DNA from: Ascochyta rabiei
Lineage: Eukaryota > Ascomycota > Dothideomycetes > Pleosporales > Didymellaceae
Assembly (NCBI RefSeq): GCF_004011695.2
Contig: NC_082406.1
Coordinates: 62,001 to 126,000, forward strand
Direction of reading: 5' to 3'
Length of the DNA stretch: 64,000 nucleotides
A program made the translations under genes and the position numbers. The notes beneath the pieces were generated by a model. That model was given only the letters and a program-made list of their open reading frames with translations. It had not been told where the DNA came from and ran no database searches. This document shows positions 1 through 11,943 of this stretch, piece by piece (the first letter of the stretch is position 1; each line of letters opens with the position of its first letter).

Positions 1-3000
1 CTTAATACCAAACAAAGTAAATACTTTGTCTTGTTAAATTTACTTCAAGTCTTCTTCTATATCGCTTTACTTTATTCCTATTTAGAGGGTATACTTGTTA
101 GCGATAGGCGTATATCCTGCTCTAATTATATTCTAGGTTAGCAGTTAGTTCTCTTGTTCGATCTAGTTAAAACCAGTAGAGATTTAAGTAAAGTAGCATT
201 TAAGCTCTTTATTAGGGCTTTATATAATGTTTTAGTAAGTTAGACTTAAATAATAGAGCTATGTTACTGCATCTATAACCTTAGCCTAGAGCTTCTTAGG
301 TAGATTTTTACTGCCCCTTATTGTTTTAAATATAGTAATTATCTTTTAACCTAAGTTTTCTAACTGCCTGTTTAGCTTATGTGAGGATATTTGCCCAGAC
401 TCTATATCTATCTTATTATTAATTACCCATCGCTTCTATAAGCAGCTTCCTTACCAAAAGAGAATAGTAGAGATATTATCCTAGCTAGGATTGCGGATTT
501 AGAGCCTGTACTAGGTAAGTGCCAACCTTAAAAAAGTGGTTAGAGCCTGTAGGATCTAAATTTAAATCATTCGTTATAGTATGTAAGAACGGAGCTTCCC
601 ACTAAAGTAGTCCCTAATTAACAGTTTCTTTGATTTTCTACCCCTACCTATAGGCATATTAAACAAATCGCAGTTAATCCGCTCAGATAGCTAAGGAGGC
701 TTTTCTTACTTCTGTCTAGATAATTTTTGCTTAGCATAGGTCGTAGCGCAGACTTTGTAGTGTTTTTCAAGTGTTCTAGTAATACGCACGCTGCGCGCTT
801 ATTGTACTAGTTTTTAGAGAGCTTTATGGCCTTAAATACCTTCTTAGGCGTGCTATAGTTGCTTATAGAAGTTGCGTAGGTATAAGTGGGATAGTTATTA
901 AATTGTTACTGTGTTAAGAAGTACATTAAAGGTAAGTGGTTTGAAATTAAAGAAAATAAGGTTGTAAGCGCACTTTAGGGTAGTACACGCTACGCTCCTA
1001 TTTAGAATGATTTATGTGCTCTACCCTAAGTAATTTGTTCAACTCTAGATACTAAAATCCTTTTTTTTATAGATGTGCCTTGAAAATGATATTAGCGTTT
1101 TAACCTTCTTTTACTTGTACACACCTATAGAGTAGATTTTCTAAATGTAGGCTATGCTTTCTATACAAAGCATTTTTAATTAAAGCAGCTCCTTCTCTTA
1201 ATATAGAAAACACCTACATACCTGCCTCTACTATTTTAGATATATTAGTTAGGCAGAAGGATCTAAGTACTAGCAGATCCGCGCTGTTAAGTAGGTAGGC
1301 AGCAGCTCTAATGTCTAAAATTGTACTGTTTTAAAGTATATAAGCGTCAAAATCCAGAAGGTAGTAGATCTCTAGTTTCTTAGGAGATTTGCTTATTATT
1401 TTTAAAATATTAGAGCTGCCTTTATAATGCCTAGAAACTTAGCTTTAGATGAGATATTAGTTGATGTAGCTGTCAATGCTAGTAGAGGTCTTAATCCCAG
1501 TTTAGCTGCTTGATTACTTGTCTAAACTTAGTAGATTGCTTATTTTTAAGTCTAGGAAGTATTTTACTAGAATGGTATTTGCTTATCAAAAAGGGTAGAA
1601 ATGAGTTTTCTTTAGCTGCTAATTCTCGGCTCTAATATTTAGTTGATTTAAGCTATAATCCTCTTCTTTCTTCTTTTAAGGGTAGGCGAAGTGATTTAAT
1701 CTTCTAGGGTTGCTTATAGGAGATCCTTTAGAAGTACTGTTCCAGTATAGGTATTAAAGCATCTCGTTTCGCAGGCACATTAGGAGAGAGAGAGAGAGAG
1801 AAGGAGGATAGATGTAGATAGATTGATTAATAGATAGGCTAATAGTAAGGTGTCTATCGATTAGATAGATGGATGCCCCTCTTATACCTAGCATCTAAAA
1901 AATTATTAAGGGAATCTCTCTATGTACTAGTATTACCGGGGTAGTCACTCTGTGCACTAGCACAGTACCTAAAGAGCTACTAAAGGTGGTAAATACTACT
2001 AAGTTGTTCTTTCCTGCTCTTATAGTATGCTTATGCATTAAACGACTAAAGACCCTACTAAAGTAGTCTAGATTAAGCGTTTTAAGACCTAGCATACTAT
2101 TCTAGATATTCCTTTAGTTTGTAGTGCGTGCCTATTCTAATAAACAGTAAGCGCGCTATTAACCTTAATAAACTTATATTTATTAGCTCTTACGTAGAGG
2201 TATAACTATTTCTTCGAGGTACTCCTATAGAGCTGTTGTGCTTATTTCACCACTCTAAGGTGTTAGCAATACTCTACCCTCACCTAGTTTTAGGTATTAA
2301 TGCTATTAGAAGTGAACTTCTACCTTAGTAACTGTATAAGCAATTGGAGAGTTGTTATATTGTTAGTAGGATTCTTTGCCATTACTAGTAAAAGGGTTAC
2401 TAGCGACATTAGAGCGTTAACCTAGCTCTAAATTTCTAAGACTCTCTGCCTTAGCTACCTATAAGCTAACTCTCGCCTAATAAGCAATAGGCTAATAGTT
2501 ATATATATTAGAAGCCTTTTAGGTACATACCTAATTTTATAATTATATAGATCTATACGTAGAAAGACTGTATAGGTATTTAATTAACAGCAATTAAGTA
2601 TATAGAAGGTAGCTCTAGAGTTCTTAAAAACATGCCTAGAGTATATAGAGTATCTAGAGTAACTTAAATATTATACCTTATTAAGTTCAGTATACCTTAT
2701 ACGTTTACTCTACCTATTTAGCAATTATTTAAAACTAAAGTAGGCTTATAAGTAAACCCTAGGCTCGTAAGCTAGCGTATAGTAATAGTAGGTTTAAATC
2801 ATTTAATTAAGAAAGATATAGATGATTAGAGCATGTAAGCTTTATACTATATAATTTTCATAAGTGTTTATAGAGATCTTCTACTTTTAGAAAGCTAGGT
2901 TTATAACTCTTATAACCTTATTTCACTATACTTAAGTTATTAATTCCATTTCTTATTTTACTAGACTTAAGTTATTAATTTTATTTTAATATCTAAATTT

Positions 3001-3540
3001 TAACATTCTGCGGTATAGAGATAAGGGACATTAATATATTACATTTTCTTAAATTTTACTACATAAGCGTGCAAGGTATTTAGAAGGAGCTTAGTTTAGA
3101 GCAAGTAGCTAAAAATAGATATCTAGCTCTACTAAGGTATAAGTAGCTTTTTAAAGATAATACCTACTAACTATAAACGAGCCTTTATATATAGGTCTAC
3201 ACGCTTACTTACGTAATAATACCCACCTATAATTACTATATACAAAGCTTAGTATATAGCTAAGAGTACGTGGTATAGCTACTAAAGAAGATTAATTTAA
3301 TACATTCCAATGCTGTTAAATCTTGCTAGTTCTGGGAAAAGAGATATACAATATAGAAAGGAGCACTAAAAATTAGAGTTTAGACTATTAGGGCGTAAAA
3401 ACAGTGTTGGGATAACCTACCTTAAGAGAAGATTTAGAGTAAGCTTAAGCGTATCCCAGTCTATATCTAGAAGAGTTTTAACTTAGATAGAGGTAATAAG
3501 TAAATAGAGGGCAGAGATGTAAGTATAACGAATTAAGTTA
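1..3540. other. AT-rich RIP-degraded sequence, unassigned
   Basis: No credible coding region is visible. Both strands are full of stops and the DNA is saturated with TpA, with few CpA, which is the footprint of RIP on old repeats. I could not find long terminal repeats, inverted repeats or recognisable transposase or polymerase motifs that would define an element. It is probably transposon debris by its likeness to the recognised elements further right. A 66-codon open frame on the minus strand at 1895-2095 has no supporting features. Confidence 0.6.
1784..1801. repeat. (AG)n microsatellite
   Basis: A run of about nine AG units lies in AT-rich debris and is followed by GATA-rich sequence. 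It is a simple sequence repeat of no evident function. Confidence 0.85.
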
Positions 3541-3563
3541 GATTAAATTTATTGGGCATACTA

Positions 3564-3614
3564 CCCCTAACGCTGCCCCTAACGCTGACCAGGGGAGTTG
3601 GAAGGGGGGGGGGG
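3564..3614. repeat. Duplicated 12-mer followed by a G11 tract at an island border
   Basis: CCCCTAACGCTG occurs twice in direct tandem (3564-3575 and 3576-3587). An uninterrupted run of 11 G follows at 3604-3614. They mark the left edge of the balanced-composition island that carries the secreted-protein gene. They are not telomere repeats, because the unit is not TTAGGG. Confidence 0.8.
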
Positions 3615-3859
3615 CTCCGTAAGTAATCGGCTTTTTGAGCCCGAGCATAAGTTGCTGCAAATTGGATATTTTGGGTCATCGGCCCGTTATCGGGTTAATA
3701 AACTTATAGCTCACCGAGCTTCCCGCGGATGAGAGCGGAGCTCTGCAACAGCAAACAAACTAGCCCCTTAAAGCAACCCCTGCTCAATTTCATGATGTTA
3801 CCTGGTTTATCCTGCTCGCATTTAAGAATATAATCAAATCTGCAGAGTGCCCTAAACAC

Positions 3860-4042
3860 CTTGCTTTCATATAAATAGCTCCCCGTTCGCCTCCAGCACA
3901 TCTTTAGCCCTACAACTTTCATCCTCCCCTTCTCTTCAATTACCCCCTATCTTACTATTGCACACACACAACAAAAGTGTCAACGCCCAATATTACAATT
4001 TCTTTTAAGAAACTCATCCTAGGTGGATCCTCAACAAGAAAG
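3860..4042 (+). promoter_or_regulatory. Putative core promoter and leader of the small secreted protein gene
   Basis: A TATAAATA box lies at 3870-3877, about 165 bases before the chosen ATG. It is followed by a pyrimidine-rich stretch (about 3918-3955) and a CA-rich leader, an arrangement common in fungal promoters. No start site can be fixed from sequence alone. Confidence 0.5.
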
Positions 4043-4381
4043 ATGAAATATACCTACGCTATCTTTGCTCTAATCAGCGGAGCAACTGCATCTGGCACTT
4101 GTCAAACAGCTCCTCCTCAGCAAGGTGTAGCGCTTTACGTGGGCGATTGCTCAGGTTCAGGTCCATGCGGCCCCCGAAACAAAGCATTTATTCTTGAACA
4201 CAATAATGGATACTTGACAATAGTCAACTCTAGCAAGTCGCCAAGAATGATTGTGGAAGTTCAACAATACGGCTATGACTATGAGGTTACCGACTATGAG
4301 CAGTATTGGATCAATTCTGGCGATGTTTGTACTGTGAAAATCGACTTCGCAGTACAAGGTTATCATTCATGGAAAGCCTAG
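4043..4381 (+). CDS. Small secreted cysteine-containing protein, effector candidate (112 aa)
   Basis: The open frame continues 22 codons upstream of this ATG, but only from a GTG. The ATG at 4043 is chosen because it opens directly on a signal peptide: charged Met-Lys, a hydrophobic core at about residues 5-12, and likely cleavage near residue 17. The mature protein of about 95 residues has four cysteines (C20, C36, C42, C96), enough for two disulphides. It has a Gly/Ser/Pro-rich start and a Tyr-rich middle (residues 76-88), and no transmembrane segment or known domain. The frame is intact and unmutated although RIP-killed transposons lie on both sides, so it is probably a host gene under selection. 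Small size, secretion and this location fit a plant-pathogen effector. That role is inferred, and I do not recognise the family. A 3' intron extending the C-terminus cannot be excluded. Confidence 0.7.
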   Translation: MKYTYAIFALISGATASGTCQTAPPQQGVALYVGDCSGSGPCGPRNKAFILEHNNGYLTIVNSSKSPRMIVEVQQYGYDYEVTDYEQYWINSGDVCTVKIDFAVQGYHSWKA

Positions 4382-4639
4382 GATGCTTTAAAGACCGGGT
4401 TTTCTACTTGATATATTTATCCAAATTATACAATCTCGTTGTTACTAATAAGATTTATATCTATATGGGTCCATTAGGAATGTCGTATTCGATTATCCAA
4501 AATTGTTTTTCTAGTACGCCCCACAACGTTTAATGATTGACGCAAGCCAGTAGTAACTTTTCATAACTTATCAAGAAAAAAACTGCTATATTCTATTGAT
4601 ATTTACATTTAGCATTACACTTAAAATTAATGCCTCTAA

Positions 4640-5154
4640 GACTATGTAACGTACTGTGGCATAATCTAAAATAATAAGGTATAGAAGGTTTATAAGGTTG
4701 CTTAGTTATATTTTTTAGGTATCTTAGCTTGGCTTTATTATACTTTATATGTAAATATTAGTAAATTGTATAACCTCCCTTTGCGTTAATTACCGCTTAG
4801 CAGCGCTCTCTTATTGTACATGCTATCCTACTAAACATTTTAGAGATAATTAAATCCTACGCCTTACGTACTATACCACTAAGTTGATTATAGGTATACT
4901 ATCTTACCTCTAGTAGATCTAGATAGTCCTTTTCTATATAGACCTTCATCCTATTCTAAAATACCTTAATAGGATTTCAATTAGGTAAGTATAGAGGCTT
5001 GTAGATAGGTAAGATACTCTACTCTTAAGGCTATACCAATACAGAGTAATAGAAATCTCTAATAGGCGTAGGTATCTGCTATATAGTGTTGTCAGATCGT
5101 ATAATAAATGTGTAATAAGGTAACTTAATAATATTAATGATTGTTGTATGTTGC
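4640..5154 (-). mobile_element. Tc1/mariner element relic (3' part)
   Basis: This is the C-terminal part of a Tc1/mariner DNA transposon on the minus strand. Its upstream part is cut off by the gypsy-1 LTR that starts at 5155. The left boundary is approximate, and I did not find a matching inverted repeat on the right. Codons are RIP-mutated throughout. Confidence 0.65.
4758..5100 (-). pseudogene. Tc1/mariner transposase, C-terminal fragment, RIP-inactivated
   Basis: The minus-strand translation shows the catalytic-end signature of Tc1-type DD34E transposases. A PLYLP stretch leads into a mutated Asp-x-Asn-Pro-Ile-Glu motif at about 4960-4985, read as N-stop-N-P-I-K, and then a mutated Phe-Trp-Asn. 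The C-terminus ends in the family-typical Ala-Val-Ile-Asn-Ala-Lys-Gly-Gly and the stop at 4758-4760. Asp to Asn, Glu to Lys and Trp to stop are all G-to-A changes, as RIP predicts. The N-terminal DNA-binding region and the first catalytic Asp are missing, so the fragment is non-functional. The upstream limit given is approximate. Confidence 0.65.
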
Positions 5155-5309
5155 TGATATAGGCTTAGACCTTGTCTAAGCCTTAAGCGAGACAGGGCGG
5201 TCACGTGCCCCACAGACATATTAGAAGGACACGCAACGTGTTACCTCCTTAAGAGATATAATATTATATTAACCCTTATTGTATTCTACCCTAAGGCTAG
5301 TCTATAACA
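5155..5309 (+). repeat. Gypsy-1 5' LTR (155 bp)
   Basis: It aligns over its full length with both gypsy-2 LTRs. It begins TGATATAGGC, against TGTTATAGGC in gypsy-2, and ends in ATAACA. It interrupts the Tc1/mariner relic. Confidence 0.85.
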
Positions 5310-6379
5310 TTTGTATCTCTTCTTCTAGGAGAACAGCTAGCACTTGTACTAGATCAGCCAGTTCCTAGAATAACCTTCTAGACAAATCTATCTCCTTAAC
5401 CCTTTAGGAATTTATACCTTAGACGTTACAGTTTATAACAAACTTATAGTAAGCCTTAACTACTACTAATAAGTATATAGTATTACTTAAATATAATAAC
5501 TCTAATATACATAAGTTTATAGAGTCCCTAGTACAAACAGCTAACGCCTGTACTAGACCTACGTCTACAGTCCTATTATCCTCCTTAGGAGCAACGCTGT
5601 ACCTATTAACGTCTACCCTAGCCCCTAACCCACCGTATAAAGCGCTGTTTTTAGCGTCTACTCTAGACCTCTATGCCTCTATATAGATGTCTGCAGCCTA
5701 TAGGAAACCTCTTCCTATAGGTAAGGCCTTTACTAGGAACAGATCCTTATTTAAGGTTTAGTAGGTTACAATAGAATATAAGCTGTAGGTAGACATATCC
5801 TTTATTAGGAGGCTATAGGACATATTTACCTTTATATAGTCTTAGCTTAGTATGTCTATACAATAAGATATAGCTCTGTTCTATAAGATTAGGGGTACCT
5901 AAGGTATGTAGAGCCTGAAGGACTTCCTAGCATACCTAGAATTCTGCTACAGCAACAACTACAGCTAGGAACAGGCCTAGGCAAAACTAGAAAGCGTCTG
6001 TTAGGGTCCTAAAAAGTTGTTCTTAGACTTTTTTATCTGGTTTAAGCAGCTACTAGTGCAAAGTGGCAGCCTCTAATAGGACAGAGAATAGCGCCTATTA
6101 AAGCTCTGCTAGGCCCTAAACGCAAATATCCGCAATATAGTAATAAACTAAGGAGTAACTTATATAGATTATAACGCAGCTGTTATAGAGTATATGTCTA
6201 TTACTATAGACGTTAAGACTATAGCTATAGAAAACCAGCTATGCTACAGCCCTACCTAGGCGCTGCCTAAGCGTAATAGGGATAGTAATATTAAGATAAC
6301 AGTTATGTCTGTAGTGTGCACTAGCAGCAGTGCTAAGTGTAGAGGTTAGAAGTAGTCTGCTCCTAACTAGGCTACGTAG
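5155..6379 (+). mobile_element. Gypsy-1: 5' LTR plus partial gag
   Basis: This is a second copy of the gypsy-2 family. It has a full 155-bp LTR (5155-5309) followed by the same gag region as 11944-13017. Similarity stops abruptly at about 6379, where the A/T-rich tail of the LINE begins. No pol region or 3' LTR of this copy was found in the window. It is RIP-mutated, with stop codons at former Gln and Trp positions. Confidence 0.8.
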
Positions 6380-8449
6380 CTTAATTTAATTTAATTTAAT
6401 TTATAAGTTTAACGTCCTGTGTAAGTCTAAGACTATATAAGACAAGAGCAGTTAAGCTACTCTAGTAATATAAGCAGCCTAGTTGTAAAAAGGTAGTAAA
6501 TGTGGGTTTAGAGTCCTGTAGTGAGAGCCTATGCTCTAGGGGGTTAACAGCATTTTTTAGGTGTCTGTTGTTTATTATAGGTACTACTTACAGGTGCCTA
6601 TTCTTGTGTCTGAAATAAAAGCTAGAGTAGCTAGAATTCCCTAGGTTGTGTGTAGTAGTAGTTGCATTAAGAGTTGTTGTCCTTGTAGGCAGTCCTATAT
6701 TATTTTCCTTACTTGTCTGTATTCTTTACAGCTAAGTAGGAGGTGTTAAGTTATTTGTGTGTAGCTGCAGATATATCTGTTACTATCTACCTTCTGTATA
6801 TTATAGAGGTATGCTTTGTTATATCTATATCCTAGTTTTAGTTAGTAGTAGGCACTTACCACCTCTTATTTAGTATTTTTAGGTAGTTTTATACTGTTTA
6901 TTAGTTCTAGCTAGTATTTTACTGCGTATGTGTCTGCTTTCCTTAGGGTTGCTTTAGCTTTGTAGGTAACTAGTTTGTAAACCCATTTGTCTGTTGTAAT
7001 AGCCTTTACTTAAATTCTAGTTATAGCAATGCTTATGGCATTAGAGGTAGGCCTCTTTTTTGTTGCCTCTTTTGCTAGCAGGTCTGCTTTCTTGTTTCCT
7101 GCAATGTCTTGGTGGCCAGGGGTCCATTTAAGGCTTATTGTGGCTCCTTTATCTTTAATAGTTTTAGCTGCCTTTATGCAGCATATTTGCTAAGCCTATC
7201 TAGGCGTGTTTAAAGGAGTTTTTAGTCTTAGGATAGCTGCCTAGTTATCTGTAAAGACTTACATGTCCTGTCCTGTAGTAGCTATAGTAGCTATAATTTT
7301 AAAGCCTCTTATTATTCCTTCTAGTTCTCTGTTGTATATAATTTAGCATTTACTAATGTTATAGTTTATAGTGTAGATTTCCTTAGGCTCTTGGTTGTAG
7401 TCTAGGACTGTAATTCCTACTCCTATCCCTAGGCCTCCCTCTACAGAGGAAGCGTCTGTGTAGATAGCTAGTACATTACTTCCTACTTTCTATAGCATCT
7501 ATTTTTTATATACTTTTGCTTCTTCTTCTTTTAGTAGTTTTAAGATTACAGTTTAGTATGCAATAGCCTTATTCTAGGGGCAGAAGTAGAAGTCTTTTAG
7601 TTTCTCTTCTCTTATGCTAGGCATAGCTTTTATTATAGACTATGTAATTTGCATAAGCTATGTAGGAGGTCCTATTCTTAGCCTAGTACAGTTAACCTCT
7701 CCTTGCTCTGTGCTAGAGTCTAGGTCTGTGTTTTGTAGGGTGGATTTTAGTTGTGTTGTAGCAGTGTAGATAGGGTGGTTCTTTAGGAGCTTCCTAGCTC
7801 TAAAGGCGTACTTTCTTATTGTAGTGTTTAGCCTTATTATAGGAGGGGCTAGTGCTGCCTCTACCTCTTAGGGAATTATAGGTAAGGTTTAGAAGGTGCC
7901 TAAGATTTTCCTAAGTGCTAGGTTCTGTAGTCCTTGTAGTTGTTTTGCTATCCTAGCTTGTTACTTCTAGAAGACTTAGCATCTATAGTCTGCTATGCTA
8001 GTAACACAGGCTAGGTATATTTGTTAGAGAGTAGTAGGTGTAAGGCCTTTACTACTATTTGCTAGTCTGCACATTCTGTAGAAGGCGTTTCTTACTTAGC
8101 TAATCCTTGTAGCAGCATGCTCCTTAAGGGAGAGCCTGTTGTTAAAGTAGATTCCTAGCTATTTAACAGTCTTTTTTAGTGTTATAGTAGACCTGTCTAG
8201 TAGGGTAAGAGTGTAGTTTTCTGCTTTTTAGCTTGTAGTAAAGTGGGCAAGTTTAGTTTTTAGCGCATTAAACTGAATTGCATAGCTAGATCCTTTAGCA
8301 AATAGGTTGGCTATATCTCTTTCTAGTAGGCAGATGTTTTTCTTTAGGCTAGTAGATAATACTGTAATAGCTAGGTTGTCTAGGTAGGATAGCGAGTAGT
8401 TTATAATTAACTAGAATAGAGGTCTAATATATATTAGGAACAGAATAGG
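6380..8449 (-). mobile_element. LINE (Tad1/I-like non-LTR retrotransposon), 3' half
   Basis: The minus-strand translation gives, in order: reverse transcriptase with a Ser-Pro-Ile-Leu-Phe-Leu-Ile-Tyr-like motif (about 8405-8449) and Tyr-Leu-Asp-Asn (about 8362-8390, from YxDD); thumb and linker; an RNase H domain with Tyr-Thr-Asp-Ala-Ser-Ser (7445-7468), Phe-Thr-Asp-Asn (7241-7270) and Gly-Asn-Lys-Lys-Ala-Asp (about 7070-7119); and a 3' UTR. It ends in an (AATTT)n-type tail at 6381-6402. The element abuts gypsy-1 gag at about 6379. Its 5' half lies at 29837-31975, separated by the insertion of copia-A. Stops from Gln and Trp codons show RIP, but long stretches remain readable. Confidence 0.8.
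6381..6402 (-). repeat. LINE 3' tail, (TTTAA)n
   Basis: About four TTTAA units on the plus strand form the 3' end of the minus-strand LINE. They sit exactly where gypsy-1 gag similarity ends, as expected for target-primed insertion with a simple-repeat tail. Confidence 0.75.
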
Positions 8450-8617
8450 TGTTAAATAAAAGGTATTAGAGAAATGAATTAGGCGATATACCTGCTAAGA
8501 AACCGTGTAGGGGCCCCCACCAGAACCTAGATAAGACAAAAATCACCCTTACATAGAACAACAACAGAACATTAATACATTATTATTAACTTATTACTAT
8601 TACTATCTAATCTAACA
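8450..8617 (+). repeat. Copia-A 5' LTR (168 bp)
   Basis: It starts TGTTAAATAAAAGG and ends TCTAACA. It matches both copia-B LTRs at the same length. Confidence 0.9.
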
Positions 8618-11600
8618 ATTAAGAGTCTTACTGCTGCTACAATAAGCGCTAATAACAAGCAAAATAGCAACTAGCCAAAGCTAGAGGGACGCAACAGTCA
8701 TTCTTACTAACTTAAGCAACTAGGTTTCCTAGTACTACTAACTTAAGATTAAGTGCTAGTTGTAAGATATATAGCTGCTAGCAGACTCTAAAGAGGTACA
8801 ACTCTAACGCATATAACTAGAGGCGCTACTACCTCTAGAAATTATATAATATAAACTAGCAATAAGTATAAGCAACACCTTAACTACGTTATTACAGACT
8901 ATCTAAGCAGGTTAAAGCAGAACGCACAGATTAACATATAAAGTAATAGACATATTACTTACTATACTATAAACACCTATAATCCTAATATTGGTATTAG
9001 ACCTCTTAGAAAAGGGATAAGAGGTATATAAAGAAGATTGTAAAGACTATAAGCTTTACCTTAAGTTATACAAGATACTTAAGAAAGACTATTAAGATAA
9101 GAAAAGCAAAATATTAAAAACAGTTAAGTATATTCTTATAACAGTAACACTATATCTACAGCTAAGCTGCTATACAGAAAACAGACTGCTATATAAATAG
9201 GTAACTGCCCTCTAAGACACTGTTAGAGTAGAGTTAGATAAAGAACAGGCGTAAGAACAAGAAAGATACTACGCTGTACTCAGACTAATACAAATAACCT
9301 TAAATTAGCAGACATAGCTAAGTAAATATAATTAGGCAGTAACTTAAGCTAAGACCCTTAAGGTAGCTAAGGTTATATAAAAACAAGCTGTTATTAATAA
9401 ATTTCTAGGCTCTATATCTAAGATAGCATTAACCTAGACTATAGCAGTCTAAGGGCTAGGATATAATACAAAAGCTATAAAAAAAACAATAATAAAACTC
9501 TTCTATAATTATATAAGCCTTTAATATCTACTAAGAGGGAAGCCTAAGAGCGCCTTTGTAGTAGGAGAGGCATTATACGCAGTAAGTAGTAAATCTAACT
9601 TAAACCTATAAAGGAACACCTTTAGTAGAGAACTAAGAGCGCTATCTAATAACAATTATTAAGGCTAGGGAAACTCTAGGCAAAACAAAAGAAAGATAGA
9701 TAGCTAAAGTGCTAGAACTAAGCAGTTCCTAGAGAGGAATACAGCAGGAGCTAAAGACACATGTTCTACCTATAAATAGCATTATAATATATCTAACTAC
9801 TACTATATAAATACAGCTAAGGTACCTAAGTAGTTTAAGCTAAATAGAGGTGTTATAAAACTAGTATAGTATAAGCTTAAATATAACAGTAACTTATAAA
9901 AGAGAATATAGGCAATGTCTTAAGGAACTAAGTAACTATAAATAATAACAGCGTCTTAATTAAATACTCTAAATATTAAGTCGTCTTATATACTAGATAA
10001 GATTATTAAGTAACTAGATAGCTAAGATATTACTTAGGTTAATAAAGGTAGTATAAAAGCAGTATATTGCGCAAGCAATTAGGGATATCTATTAAAAAAG
10101 GTATTTATCTTAGATTCTAGCTTAACTACGCATATCTATAATAACCTCTTAAGACTTAGAGACGTACGCTAGCCAGCAATAGAAGACTATATCTAGACTA
10201 GGAACTCTAAGGTCTAGATATAAGGATATAGTACTGTTAATATATTAGCAGAGGGATCTTAAGGTAAATAAGTACTACGCTTAGACAATGTCGCATAGTG
10301 CCTAGATTTCCTCTGCAACCTAGTATTATTTAGGCTGCTCTAAAGATAAGGAATATAGTAGGATAACTAAGAAGATCTAACAACGCTAAATTAAATAAAA
10401 GAGCAATATTATAGCTATCCTAATAGAAAGCTTTAGATTGTAGGTTATTATATAACTAAATATAGCTACAGTAGCACTCTATATACGTATAAATTATAAT
10501 AGAAGATTACTACAGAGAGTAACAGCTATAGTGTAGCATAAGAGGCTTAGACATCTAGGACTATCTATAATTAAGCACCTTATATATTAATCTAAGGGGG
10601 TAAAGATTAAAGGTATTATAATAGTGCAATATAACACATGTAAATAATTAAAATTAAAGCATTAAATATAAAGACCCCTATAATTAAATAATAAAGGCCT
10701 AGGTAAACAAATAGCTATAGACTTCTATAAATATAAAGCAGGAAGCTTTAATAAGAAAAAGAGTTAAATACTTATTACCTGCTAACACTCTTAGTACGTG
10801 TAGGACTTCTACTTTAAGGACAACAGGCCTGTAAGATCTATTATCCGTCTACTTAGGATCTTTGTCTATTTCTTAAAGAAACAGTTTAATATTATAGTTA
10901 AGGTAATTAAGATAGACAACAAAATTGTTATAGTTAAACAAGAGGTTAAGAGGTAGTGCACGTTCCTCTTAATAAGACTTAAGCCTTTTGCTCTAGACAT
11001 ATAAGCTTAAAATAGAGGAGCTAAACGCTTAGGGGGTGTAATAAAAGAGAAGGCACACGCAATTTAACTAGACGCAATTCTACTAAAGGAACTCTAGCTA
11101 GAAATTACTAGAGCAGTAGTATACCTATACAATTAGATACTAAATTATCTAAACAAGTAGAGATTACTGTGTAAAATATTCTTTACGCGCGTAGCTGCTA
11201 AAAATAGTATAGTTACTAGACCTTAAAAACTTAACTAGGCTTACCTAAGAGAATACAGATCCAAAGTATTCACTATAACTAATAACACCTATTAAACATA
11301 ATTAAGGCTACAAAGACTAGACCTAAAGGTATAGATTAGATACTTAGTAGGATACTAGCCTACTAACATATACTAAATCTAGGTCCTATTAATAGCTAAA
11401 GTAATTAGCACCTGTAATATAGTGTTTAATAAAGAAACAATATTCAACAGTAAAATAGAGGATAGTATAGATAACCTTATAGATAACATATTAAGGAGAT
11501 TATAACTTAGATTAGTATAGTTAAACATCTAGCTATACAGAGCTATATACCTAAAACTAAAACGTTCTATAAGAATAAGACAACGCAGGAGGATACTCTG

Positions 11601-11788
11601 CGTGCTAAATAACCCTAATATTACTAAGGTAGGAAGATTGTAGAGGCATATCTAACGCCTCTACTAACTCCTCTACTAGCAGTATTCCTAACTAAATAGA
11701 TAAGCTATAATAAGACAACAGACTAACTTAAATAAGACTAAAGAACATCTGTAATAATACTGTAGGCAGCTGCATTTATAGTAAGTGC

Positions 11789-11943
11789 TGTTATAGGCTT
11801 AGACCTTGTCTAAGCCTTAAGCAAGACAGGATAATTACGTGCCCTACAGACATATTAGAAGGACACGCAACGTGTTACCTCTATAAGAGATACAACACTA
11901 TATTAACCCTTATTACATTCTACCCTAAGGCTAGTCTATAACA
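11789..11943 (+). repeat. Gypsy-2 5' LTR (155 bp)
   Basis: It begins TGTTATAGGC and ends CTATAACA. It is near-identical to 18850-19004. Confidence 0.92.

Noticed and set aside
1895..2095. 66-residue minus-strand open frame in AT-rich debris
   Set aside because: No signal peptide, domain or start context; chance frame in degraded sequence.
3564..3587. CCCCTAA repeats as an internal telomere tract
   Set aside because: The unit is a 12-mer present only twice and does not contain consecutive TTAGGG units.
4306..4533. Overlapping 75-residue frame as an alternative or second product at the effector locus
   Set aside because: No signal peptide, and composition is like untranslated sequence; it overlaps the better-supported gene in another frame.
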